Source: CAZBLK01 sp964492715
GTDB taxonomy: Bacteria; Bacillota; Clostridia; Lachnospirales; WRBF01
Assembly (NCBI GenBank): GCA_964492715.1
Contig: CAZBLK010000006.1
Coordinates: 46,054 to 110,053, forward strand
Direction: 5' to 3'
DNA length: 64,000 bases
Part shown: piece by piece, positions 42,557 to 50,094 of the stretch
How the letters are laid out: every line of letters starts with the position of its first letter
How positions within the stretch are numbered: the first letter of the stretch is position 1
Notes under the pieces: generated by a model
Databases searched by the model: none
Told to the model about the DNA's origin: nothing
What the model saw: the letters and a program-made list of their open reading frames with translations, nothing else
Made by a program: the position numbers and the translations under genes

Positions 42557-43642
42557 TTGAAAGATTATCCAAGGCTTGTTATTAACAAGGAAAAGCTTAC
42601 TGAAAATGTTAATTATATTTTAAAGCAGTGTGACCAAAGGGGCATTTCTGTTTCGGGCGTAGTAAAAGGGTTTAACGGGCTTTCAGAGCTTGTTTGGCTT
42701 TATGATAACTTAGAGTTTGACTGCATTGCCGACTCGAGAATTGACAGGCTTAAACAGTACAAACAAATGGGCGTAAAAAAACCGCTAATGCTTTTGCGTG
42801 TTCCGCAGCTTTGCGAATTAAGCGACGTTTCAAAGTATTGCGACATAAGTTTAAACAGCGAGTATACAACAATTTCAAAAATAAACGAGCATTGCAAAGC
42901 TTTAGGAAACAAGCACGGTGTGTTGCTTATGCTTGACTTGGGCGATTTACGAGAAGGTATAGTTGATGAAAATGAAGCAGTTGAAACAGCAGTTAAAATT
43001 GAAAAAGAGCTTGAAAACATTGAGTTAAAAGGAGTAGGCACAAACTTAGGTTGCTACGGGGCAATTAAGCCTTCAGAACAAAACCTTGGAAAGCTTGTAA
43101 AAATTGCACGGGAAATTGAACAAAAAATAGGTCGCCCATTAGAAATTTTGTCTGGCGGAGCCACAACTTCGCTTCCGCTTATGTTAGACGGAAAAATGCC
43201 AGACGGAATTAACAACCTTAGAATAGGTGAGGCAATTTTAAACGCCTACGACTTGGACAAGCTTTGGAACTATCCTATACCAGAGCTTCACCAAGATGCT
43301 TTTACACTGGAAACACAAGTTGTTGAAGTTAGGACAAAGCCAAGCTACCCAATGGGTGAGTTGTTCGTTGATGCTTTTGGAAATATTCCTGTTTTTGAGG
43401 ACAAAGGGCTACGCAAAAAAGCTATTGTTGCACTTGGAAAGCTAGACATGGGCTTGCCAGGCGACCTTTTGCCAGCGCTAGAGGGTGTAACAGTTTTGGG
43501 CGCAAGCAGTGACCATACAATTTTAGACATTGAAGAATGTAAAGAAAAAATTGAAGTTGGGTCAATTGTTAAATTTAATGTAAAATACATTGGTATGTTG
43601 TACGCTTCTTCGTCTTTTACTGTAAAGAAAATATTTGTTTAA
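42557..43642 (+). CDS. Alanine/ornithine racemase-family PLP enzyme
   Basis: 361 aa from TTG at 42557; AAAGGG lies 10 nt upstream and the family start YPRLVINKEKLTENV follows directly. An ATG at 42536 lacks a ribosome binding site. Fold-type III PLP barrel: the PLP lysine is in GVVKGFNG (near 40), with VGTNLGCYGAIKPS, ILSGGATTSLPLM and NLRIGEAIL. Closest in layout to the single-chain ornithine racemase/YhfX-like group of Clostridia, which lack the standard Alr C-terminal tyrosine region. The likely substrate is an amino acid such as ornithine, but this is not settled. Single gene between two terminators. Confidence 0.82.
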   Translation: MKDYPRLVINKEKLTENVNYILKQCDQRGISVSGVVKGFNGLSELVWLYDNLEFDCIADSRIDRLKQYKQMGVKKPLMLLRVPQLCELSDVSKYCDISLNSEYTTISKINEHCKALGNKHGVLLMLDLGDLREGIVDENEAVETAVKIEKELENIELKGVGTNLGCYGAIKPSEQNLGKLVKIAREIEQKIGRPLEILSGGATTSLPLMLDGKMPDGINNLRIGEAILNAYDLDKLWNYPIPELHQDAFTLETQVVEVRTKPSYPMGELFVDAFGNIPVFEDKGLRKKAIVALGKLDMGLPGDLLPALEGVTVLGASSDHTILDIEECKEKIEVGSIVKFNVKYIGMLYASSSFTVKKIFV

Positions 43643-43649
43643 ATAATCA

Positions 43650-43677
43650 AAAGGGAAGCAGAAAACAGCTTCCCTTT
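43650..43677. terminator. Bidirectional terminator between the racemase and SpoIID genes
   Basis: Perfect 10-bp stem AAAGGGAAGC / GCTTCCCTTT with an 8-nt loop between convergent genes. Confidence 0.85.
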
Positions 43678-43683
43678 AATAAA

Positions 43684-46158
43684 CTATCTCAATTTTATTA
43701 TTTCTGTTCCCTTGTAGTAATGCTGCAAAATTTGAGTAGCATTATAGCCCAAGTCAAGCATTCCTTTAACACCGTTTTGGCTCATGCCAACGCCATGCCC
43801 ATTTCCAGCACCAAAAAACTTTACAGACTTTAGCTTTCCGCTGTCGTCCTTAACTTTTTCAATTGTGTAAAATGCACTTGGCATAATGGAATAATTTTTC
43901 ATTTCTTTTCCGTCGTTAAGCTTCAACACAATGTCTTTTCCACCAGCTATTCTCTGAGTTGGGCTAATCAAATTTCTTATGTTGTATTCCGTTGCAACTA
44001 AAATTGAAGCTTCCGTTCCTTTTATTTCCAAAAACATAATGTTTCCGCCTTGCCCACGTTGCTTTACGTTTATGTCAACAACTTGCCCTATGTTTTCAAC
44101 AGGTCTAACCTTGTAAACGTTGTCGCTTTGCAACGTTTTAATCAGCGAAGGGTTTGCCTTGTAACGTGATTTAAGGCTTGCGTTTATAGAAGCCGAAATT
44201 TCTTCGGCAGTCATTTCTGTGTTCCACCTAAACCAAGAAAACTTTGAGTCAAAGGAGCTTACGCTTTTGTCCTTAAAAAATGCCGCTGCGTTTTCCTCAT
44301 TGCGAAGGTCGCCGTATGTTCGCAACGGGTCGGTAAGCTGGCTTTCCGACTTTAAGTAAGGGCTTGAGGAAGTTGGAAACTGATTTGTCGAAGAATTTAG
44401 CCAAACTTCACCGCTGTTTGCTGTGTAGCCTGCCGAAGTAGAAAAAAAGTTTGCCGAAATAACATTCCCTTTATAAGACAAAAGCTCACCTTTTGTTGCG
44501 TCTACTGCCGAAATTGAAGTTTCATTTTCCGGCGTGTTGTTGTAAACTTGGCAACTTACAGAGTCGTCAACGTTTGCGCCATATTTATGATACCTGTTTT
44601 CATAAAATTGGTTGTACGCATAGCTGCGTGCGGTAATAGCTTGCACCTTTGCAGCTTCTACGCCGTAGCTTGTTGGCATTTCGCTAGGCACTACAGCGTA
44701 AAGGTATTGCTCAAAGCCTACGTTGTTTACAATTACATATCCGCCGTCTTGCTTTGCAATTTCAAGCGTACCTCTGTATTTGGGGCTTTCGTTCCCCGAC
44801 CAGTTTCTTTTTATGCTAGTTATTACAAGCTTGCCGTCTGGTGCAGACGAAACATAAAGCCTTGGCTTGCCAGCGAAATTTTCGTCAGAAATTGTTACAG
44901 GCTCCCACGCTTTGTACGTTTTTTCTTCAACCCCGTTTGAAATTGTAAACTCCCTAGTTCCGCTAATTGTTACGCCCTCGTGTATTAACCCTTTAAAACC
45001 TGTTGTGTTTATTGCTACTCTAATGTTTTCGGGGTATGGCGTTTTTGTAATTACTGCGGCAATTGTTTTATCGCCTGAAAGATAAAAGTCAGCTAAGTTA
45101 GTTCCTACAATTAAATTGCTTAAATTTTTCCATTTTACAAGCCCTTCTGTGGTTGAGTACACTTTAAAAACATCACCAATTGGAACAATTCCTTTGTTTT
45201 TAAACTCAACCTCCGTGTTTGTAACTTTAACAATTTCATCATTTATTTTTTCGGTATAAGCTTTAACATCCAATGCTTTGCCGCTGTTTATTTTTATGTC
45301 GCAAATGTTTCCAACTGCGGCATTTATGGGGGCAGACGTTGTATATTTTCGTTCACAGCCACCAGAAAAAATTGTAATTCCGTCGGGTTCAACTTTAACG
45401 ACATACGCACTGTAAATTGTCGGCGTGTCGGTTACAACGTCAAGCACCGCCAAAACATCATTACCCTTTTGCAAAACTCGAATTTCCTTGTCGATGTACC
45501 CGTCCATGTTAAGCCCATAGTACGTTAAAGGGCCTTTGTCTGTTATCATGTTAAAACCTGTTAGCTTGCTGTTGTTTGCAGGCGTCGCAAGAACAACAAA
45601 TGTGCGTTCGACAATTGAATAAACTTCGGTTATTCCTTTTTCTCCGCTAAGATTTGTTAAAAGGTCTTTAAAAAGCTTTGCCCAAAGTGCGTATGAAATA
45701 GGCTTGTCCTTTGTTTCTTCGGTTATTTGAAGCTTAATTTTCTTGTTTGGGTCAAGCTTGTCCAATAAAATTTGGGCTTGCGAAAGTGTTATAGGTTCGT
45801 CAGGCATAAACTTGCCGTCCGAGCCTTGCATAAGCCCGTTTATATAAGCGGCGTTTACAAATTTGTCATACCATTTTTCTGGTGTTACGTCTGAAAATGA
45901 AATTTCTCTTTCGTAGCTGTCAATTGTTTGCATATCTAAAAAAGCAAGGGTAAGCATTTTTGCAACTAACGCTCTTGAAACAGTAACGTTGTCGCCATAG
46001 CTTACGGTACTGCTTACAGGAACGGCTTCAAGTATTGCGCTTGCACTGCTTGCATCAGAAATTATTTCGCCTTTAGCTGTGTCGATAAGCGATGTTTTTT
46101 TACAGCCTACTGCAAAAACAATCAAAAACAAAATAAGCGAAAGTTTTTTAACGGACAT
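43684..46158 (-). CDS. SpoIID/LytB-domain lipoprotein with N-terminal SLH region
   Basis: 824 aa, ATG behind AAAGGGGGAT. Lipobox IVFAVGC gives a lipid anchor. Residues about 55-145 resemble SLH repeats (FSDVTPEKWYDKFVNAAYINGLMQG). A long beta-rich middle follows. The C-terminal part (about 480-820) is SpoIID-like: YLYAVVPSEMPTSYGVEAAKVQAITARSYAY, SVSCQVYNNTPEN, ATKGELLSYKGNVISANFFSTSAGYT and GNGHGVGMSQNGVKGMLDLGY. SpoIID proteins cleave glycan strands lacking stem peptides (lytic transglycosylase, established). The size, lipid anchor and SLH region differ from the sporulation SpoIID (about 340 aa), so this is probably a vegetative wall enzyme. Confidence 0.87.
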   Translation of the reverse strand: MSVKKLSLILFLIVFAVGCKKTSLIDTAKGEIISDASSASAILEAVPVSSTVSYGDNVTVSRALVAKMLTLAFLDMQTIDSYEREISFSDVTPEKWYDKFVNAAYINGLMQGSDGKFMPDEPITLSQAQILLDKLDPNKKIKLQITEETKDKPISYALWAKLFKDLLTNLSGEKGITEVYSIVERTFVVLATPANNSKLTGFNMITDKGPLTYYGLNMDGYIDKEIRVLQKGNDVLAVLDVVTDTPTIYSAYVVKVEPDGITIFSGGCERKYTTSAPINAAVGNICDIKINSGKALDVKAYTEKINDEIVKVTNTEVEFKNKGIVPIGDVFKVYSTTEGLVKWKNLSNLIVGTNLADFYLSGDKTIAAVITKTPYPENIRVAINTTGFKGLIHEGVTISGTREFTISNGVEEKTYKAWEPVTISDENFAGKPRLYVSSAPDGKLVITSIKRNWSGNESPKYRGTLEIAKQDGGYVIVNNVGFEQYLYAVVPSEMPTSYGVEAAKVQAITARSYAYNQFYENRYHKYGANVDDSVSCQVYNNTPENETSISAVDATKGELLSYKGNVISANFFSTSAGYTANSGEVWLNSSTNQFPTSSSPYLKSESQLTDPLRTYGDLRNEENAAAFFKDKSVSSFDSKFSWFRWNTEMTAEEISASINASLKSRYKANPSLIKTLQSDNVYKVRPVENIGQVVDINVKQRGQGGNIMFLEIKGTEASILVATEYNIRNLISPTQRIAGGKDIVLKLNDGKEMKNYSIMPSAFYTIEKVKDDSGKLKSVKFFGAGNGHGVGMSQNGVKGMLDLGYNATQILQHYYKGTEIIKLR

Positions 46159-46270
46159 AAAATCCCCCTTTGTGTTTTAAATATTAATAAGTTTGTTTGG
46201 CATAGATATTTTATAGCTACTATTATATGTAAGTTTTGGAAAAATATGAGTGCATTTATTCAAGCAACTA

Positions 46271-46296
46271 AAAAAACGGCACTAAGCCGTTTAAAA
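46271..46296 (-). terminator. Terminator of the 6S-like RNA
   Basis: Minus strand AAACGGC-TTAGT-GCCGTTT followed by TTTTAG; perfect 7-bp stem, extended by A/T pairs. Confidence 0.82.
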
Positions 46297-46299
46297 CAT

Positions 46300-46512
46300 T
46301 AATATGTAAAACCCCAAAATGCCGGTCCTAAAATTTTGACACCTAGCAAAGCTAGGTGGGTCACCGCAATGATGCTTTCGCCTTCCGCTGCCTAATTAGG
46401 AATTATGTTGCGGTCTGACGTACACACCATGTATAGGAAGCCCGAAAAAATGATGTAGGTTCAAAATAGTAGGTTATCGAACATTTCAGGAACTTACAGT
46501 TTCTTTTGTTCT
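46300..46512 (-). ncRNA. ssrS: Probable 6S RNA
   Basis: About 210 nt between a consensus promoter and a terminator, without an ORF. On the minus strand the 5' part CCTGAAATG pairs with CATTTTGG near the 3' end, closing a long rod. Next come TTCGATAACCTACTATTTTG and AACCTACATC, the single-stranded 5' side of the large central bubble, which resembles Firmicutes 6S RNAs as I remember them. ACCGCA/TGCGGT and the stable hairpin CACCTAGC-TTT-GCTAGGTG lie further in. 6S RNA binds sigma-A RNA polymerase in stationary phase. Ends are approximate. Confidence 0.66.
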
Positions 46513-46518
46513 GCACAT

Positions 46519-46547
46519 ATTATAGCAAATAGGTTTTCGATACGCAA
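46519..46547 (-). promoter_or_regulatory. Sigma-A promoter of the 6S-like RNA
   Basis: Minus strand TTGCGT (46542-46547), 17-bp spacer, TATAAT (46519-46524); predicted start near 46512. Confidence 0.82.
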
Positions 46548-46685
46548 GAGGGAAATGCAAAAAATATTTGTCAAATTATGAAATTTTTGGAGAGGGTTTT
46601 GTGGTAGGTTTGTGACTATATTTTAATCTAACTTTAATTACCCTAAAAAATCATCTTTTACTATATCCATTATGTTTTCCTAAGT

Positions 46686-47225
46686 TTAATTCATTTCATA
46701 TTCAGGTTTAACATTGGTACACCCGTATCTCTTTCTAATATCGAAAAATAACTGTATAAGGGTTTTGTAATATGGAATAAAAACACCATCATCTATTTTT
46801 TGCAGTATTTCATCAAGAGTTGCCCATTTGACCTGTTGAACTTCTTCATATTGCAATTTCAAGTCGTTAATATTTACATCATTCTCAATTAAATATATAT
46901 CATCAAACCCTGTATCAAAATTCATTGTTAAATGGGGTCTTCTATCTTGTAAATCAATTTTTAATCCAATTTCTTCAAAAAGTTCTCTCTCAATAGCAGT
47001 TTGGCTTGTTTCACCTTTTGTTGCGCTGCCACCTACAGTTATATCCCACATGTTAGACCAACCAGCCTTAAATGGTTGCCTTTGTTGAATTAACATTTCA
47101 CCTTTTGAATTGAAAATGCAAGCGTGTACAACTAAGTGATAATTACCTTTTTGAAAAGGTTCGCCCCTAACCATAGTTTTACCAGATTTTGTTCTGTCAA
47201 TATTATATATATCCCAAAGCTCCAT
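46686..47225 (-). CDS. NUDIX hydrolase, IDI/YfcD-like
   Basis: 179 aa, ATG behind AAGGAGTGA. The NUDIX box GGSATKGETSQTAIERELFEEIGL (residues near 66-89) has all key Glu residues and Gly. The opening ELWDIYNIDRTKSGKTMVRGEPFQKGNYHLVVHACIFN is typical of isopentenyl-diphosphate isomerase-like NUDIX proteins of unknown substrate (YfcD group). Most distal gene of the lspA-linked set; a family A element (47269-47434) sits just upstream of its ribosome binding site. Confidence 0.88.
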   Translation of the reverse strand: MELWDIYNIDRTKSGKTMVRGEPFQKGNYHLVVHACIFNSKGEMLIQQRQPFKAGWSNMWDITVGGSATKGETSQTAIERELFEEIGLKIDLQDRRPHLTMNFDTGFDDIYLIENDVNINDLKLQYEEVQQVKWATLDEILQKIDDGVFIPYYKTLIQLFFDIRKRYGCTNVKPEYEMN

Positions 47226-47268
47226 TTATATATCACTCCTTCACTTAAAATAAATTTTCTTTTGTATG

Positions 47269-47434
47269 TTAGGGTCTATCCGACAAATAAAATTTGCACA
47301 AAATCGGCAGTTTTTCCGCCTGACTTCGTTAGAATTTCTTGTCTAACTTCTAGTTATGCCTGCGAAATTCTGCCTCGTCAGACAAAAAAACTGCTCGATT
47401 TGTGCAAAACTTATAATTATCGGATACACCCTAA
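47269..47434. repeat. Family A-type palindromic element, 166 bp
   Basis: Ends TTAGGGTCTATCCGA and TCGGATACACCCTAA. Inner arms pair (TTTGCACAAAATCG / CGATTTGTGCAAA; GACTTCGTTAGAATTTC / GAAATTCTGCCTCGTC). The related flank before the second NUDIX gene lacks the element (TTCTTTTGTATATTAATAAA), which gives an empty-site comparison. Confidence 0.83.
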
Positions 47435-47470
47435 TAAGAGAACAGTTCTTTTGAAAAAGTACCGACACCT

Positions 47471-47564
47471 AGCCGACATTAATCATCTTTCCCAGCAAAA
47501 ACAGAAGCATTAAAAACATCCACACCTAAAAAAGCTAAATCTGCAAAGCAAAAGTCTGTGATAT
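47471..47564 (-). pseudogene. Decayed copy of the lspA 3' end (copy 3)
   Basis: Matches lspA bases around 48940-49065 at CACACCTAAAAAAGCTAAAT, CTGCAAAG and TCTTTCCCAGCAAAAAC, with an internal deletion of about 35 bp compared with copy 2. It shares AAGTACCGAC and GTGATATTTTAAG flanks with copy 2. No open frame. Confidence 0.7.
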
Positions 47565-47611
47565 TTTAAGTTAGGATTATAATAGTAAATAATAATGTTC
47601 ATAATCTCTAA

Positions 47612-48073
47612 CTATTTATACTTGAGTTCAATATATGTATTAAGATTTTTCAAAATAAATCCATCAATCCGTCCCATGTTGTCAGGTAGATTGTCAATGT
47701 CGAACCATTCAACCTGTAGCACTTCATTATCGTCAATTTTAATGTTGCCCGAATATTTATCGCAAAAATAAACTGTTGATATTATATGAACCTCGTTTCC
47801 GTCTGGATAAACGTGATACATCTCCTTCCCAGAAAAAACACCGTAAAAGTCAAGCTTTTCTGGAACAATTCCTATTTCTTCTTTTGCTTCTCGTATGGCA
47901 GCTTCTTCAGTAGTTTCACCCAGCTCCATAGCTCCGCCGTGAAGTGCCCATTTTTGGTTATCGCTTCGTTTTTGTAGAAGAATCTTCCCATTTTCATATA
48001 AAATAATTCCCGCAGCTGGCATAAATATAGGAATTGTTCCAATTAACTTTCGAATGTTATAAGCATAACTCAT
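47612..48073 (-). CDS. NUDIX hydrolase (MutT-like)
   Basis: 153 aa from ATG at 48073, behind AAGAGGTGG; the open frame upstream lies in the lspA remnant and is not used. NUDIX box GGAMELGETTEEAAIREAKEEIGI is complete, near residues 42-64. The first residues MSYAYNIRKLIGTIPIFMPAAGIIL are typical of a common Firmicutes NUDIX group annotated as ADP-ribose or nucleotide pyrophosphatases. Bounded on both sides by lspA 3'-end copies. Confidence 0.88.
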   Translation of the reverse strand: MSYAYNIRKLIGTIPIFMPAAGIILYENGKILLQKRSDNQKWALHGGAMELGETTEEAAIREAKEEIGIVPEKLDFYGVFSGKEMYHVYPDGNEVHIISTVYFCDKYSGNIKIDDNEVLQVEWFDIDNLPDNMGRIDGFILKNLNTYIELKYK

Positions 48074-48150
48074 TAAAACCACCTCTTTATCAAATATAAA
48101 CTTTCTTTTGTATATTAATAAAGGAAAGGTTATTTTGCAAAAGTACCGAC

Positions 48151-48281
48151 CCATAGCTGCTCCTAATCATCTTTCCCAGCAAAAATACCTAAAACAAAAA
48201 CAACCGCACCTAAAAAATGCTTAAATCTGCAAAGTTGTAAACAATACTGTCTTTTTTCTTTCCAAAACGCAAAAAGTCGGT
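48151..48281 (-). pseudogene. Decayed copy of the lspA 3' end (copy 2)
   Basis: About 130 bp, closely similar to the lspA segment 48937-49065. Read on the minus strand it gives DFLRFGKKKDSIVYNFADLS, the lspA C-terminal sequence, then one base is missing in the T-run (TTTTTT versus TTTTTTT), which shifts the frame. After that shift the reading continues to GIFAGKDD and a stop. It lies between the FMN reductase-like gene and the second NUDIX gene. Confidence 0.85.
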
Positions 48282-48313
48282 GATATTTTAAGGTAAGGTT
48301 TAAATAGTAAAAA

Positions 48314-48889
48314 TTATTTTAATTTGGCTTGCTTATTGATGTACAAGCTATTAAGTAATAAAGCTGCTTCTCGAACATCTTCCAACGCTGATTTGTCCTC
48401 TCTTGCAGGAACATTATTTGTGTCAAGTGAACAAATAGTAGCCACGCAAGGACGACGAACATACATATGTTTCATTATTGTCAAAGCTGTTTGCGTGGGA
48501 ATGACCTCTGTGCCACTTTCAGCACCAACCAAAATAATAACGCCATTTTTTGTAGCTTCTTTAACAACGTTACGAAAAAACCTACCGCAAAATAATGTTT
48601 GTATTCTACTTGCTATATTTAGAATTGGTCCGCTAAGTGAGGAAAACCATATTGGTGAAGCAATAACTATATTGTCGCACTCATCTAAAAATGGGTATAT
48701 TTCTTGCATTTCATCATGTATAATGCACCCATTGTTACTCCAACAATATCTACAATCATTGCAAGGAGAAATGTCGCTAAAACAAGACAATATTTTAATC
48801 TCTCCATTCAAATGTTTTGTAAATTCATCGATTAGTGCGGTTGTATCTCCATTTTTCTTGGGTGAGCCATTCATTATCAGTGTTTTCAT
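48314..48889 (-). CDS. NADPH-dependent FMN reductase/flavodoxin-like protein
   Basis: 191 aa. N-terminal MKTLIMNGSPKKNGDTTALIDEF is the FMN-binding loop of the NAD(P)H-dependent FMN reductase (iron-sulfur flavoprotein) family; CNDCRYCWSNNGCIIHDEM gives a cysteine motif like that of iron-sulfur flavoproteins; ASPIWFSSLSGPILN follows. Cytosolic electron-transfer or quinone/FMN reductase. Start ATG behind GAGGTTAAC. It is preceded by a remnant of a family B end (AAGAACCTGTATT near 48919) and lies between lspA and its copy 2. Confidence 0.85.
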   Translation of the reverse strand: MKTLIMNGSPKKNGDTTALIDEFTKHLNGEIKILSCFSDISPCNDCRYCWSNNGCIIHDEMQEIYPFLDECDNIVIASPIWFSSLSGPILNIASRIQTLFCGRFFRNVVKEATKNGVIILVGAESGTEVIPTQTALTIMKHMYVRRPCVATICSLDTNNVPAREDKSALEDVREAALLLNSLYINKQAKLK

Positions 48890-48945
48890 TTGTTTGTTAA
48901 CCTCGTCAAATATAAGTAAGAACCTGTATTACCCCCTAGCCGCTC

Positions 48946-49401
48946 TTAATTATCTTTGCCAACAAAAATACCTAAAGCAAAAACAACCGCACCTAAAAAA
49001 ATGCTTAAATCTGCAAAGTTGTAAACAAGGCTGTCCTTTTTCTTTCCAAAACGCAAAAAGTCGGTCACGCTTTTGTTTTTAAACCTATCAGCCATGTTGC
49101 CAAGTCCGCCACCCAAAATTAAAGCATTAGCAAGCTTTAACAAATGGTTGTTGTTTGATTCCTTTATAACTTTACGAAAAACACCTGCAACAAATAAAAA
49201 AACTACAGGTGAAAGTAGGTTTACAGCATGTGGGTACTTCCGCATAAAACCGTTTGCAACGCCAGTGTTTTTTATGTGCGTAACATAAAGCTTGTCCTTT
49301 GAAACTTCGATTGTTTCATTTAATTCAACCTTTTCAACTACAATTTTTTTGCTAATAAAATCAGCAAAAAAAACAAAACCGCTAACCAACCAATATAACA
49401 T
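48946..49401 (-). CDS. lspA: Lipoprotein signal peptidase II
   Basis: 151 aa, four membrane segments, ATG behind GGAGGTTAAC. The catalytic aspartates are in GGGLGNMADRF (near 102) and YNFADLSIF (near 129), matching the GN-x2-DR and N-x-AD motifs of aspartic signal peptidase II, with NTGVANGF upstream. It removes signal peptides from prolipoproteins at the membrane; several lipoproteins in this window need it. Shorter at the N-terminus than average and lacking a clear first aspartyl-rich loop, but the active site is complete. Linked to rnhA (12 bp gap). Confidence 0.92.
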   Translation of the reverse strand: MLYWLVSGFVFFADFISKKIVVEKVELNETIEVSKDKLYVTHIKNTGVANGFMRKYPHAVNLLSPVVFLFVAGVFRKVIKESNNNHLLKLANALILGGGLGNMADRFKNKSVTDFLRFGKKKDSLVYNFADLSIFLGAVVFALGIFVGKDN

Positions 49402-49413
49402 GTTAACCTCCAG

Positions 49414-49884
49414 TTATTTATCCATACCAACATCATCAAGCAGCTTGCCGTTTTTAATAAATTCACGTCCAAGCACGTCGCATCTTTCATTGTATTTATT
49501 GTCGGCGTGCCCTTTTACCCAAACAAATGTTACGTCATGCTGTTTTAAAAGTTCTACAAGCTTTTTCCATAAGTCAACATTTAAAACACTTTCTTTGTTG
49601 CTTTTTCGCCAATTGTTTTTTTGCCAGTTTACAAGCCAGTTTTTGTTTATTGCATCAACGCAGTATTTTGAGTCGGAATACAAAGTGACTTTGCAGGTTT
49701 CTTTTAACGCAGAAAGCCCTTTAATAATTGCCAAAAGCTCCATTCGGTTGTTAGTTGTTTTTTTATAACCGCCAGAAAGCTCTTTTATTATTCCTTTGTA
49801 AATTAAAACAACGCCGTACCCACCAGGGCCGGGGTTGCCAGAACATGCGCCGTCTGTATAAATTTCAATTTCCTTTTCAATCAC
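49414..49884 (-). CDS. rnhA: Ribonuclease HI
   Basis: 156 aa from GTG at 49884, with GGAG 9 nt upstream; an ATG at 49899 overlaps that site. Catalytic residues visible: YTDGACSGNPGPGGYG (Asp), TTNNRMELLAII (Glu), LYSDSKYCVDAI (Asp) and the C-terminal KGHADNKYNERCDVL (His and Asp). Degrades RNA in RNA-DNA hybrids. Forms a minus-strand pair with lspA; promoter not clear. Confidence 0.95.
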   Translation of the reverse strand: MIEKEIEIYTDGACSGNPGPGGYGVVLIYKGIIKELSGGYKKTTNNRMELLAIIKGLSALKETCKVTLYSDSKYCVDAINKNWLVNWQKNNWRKSNKESVLNVDLWKKLVELLKQHDVTFVWVKGHADNKYNERCDVLGREFIKNGKLLDDVGMDK

Positions 49885-50004
49885 AACAATCAACTCCATT
49901 TAAAGGATAATACAAAAAAATGGAAATGGCAATAGTTTGTTTTAGTAATTAACTTGAGTAACAAACAGATTATAAATGGAATTTGTTTTGCTATTATAAG
50001 ATTA

Positions 50005-50033
50005 TTGACTAAAAGCAATAATAAATGTATTAT
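50005..50033 (+). promoter_or_regulatory. Sigma-A promoter of the CNNM-capA-ispD-rpe group
   Basis: TTGACT (50005-50010), 17-bp spacer, TATTAT (50028-50033), 62 bp before the TTG start of the CNNM gene. Confidence 0.78.
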
Positions 50034-50094
50034 TAATTATACAATATAATAATTAAGGTAGAAATTTAGATATACTAATTTTGGGGGAGATTTT

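Noticed and set aside
48324..49082. 252-codon plus-strand ORF across the FMN reductase gene and lspA
   Set aside because: Antisense to two genes with recognisable products and runs through both; low-complexity translation.
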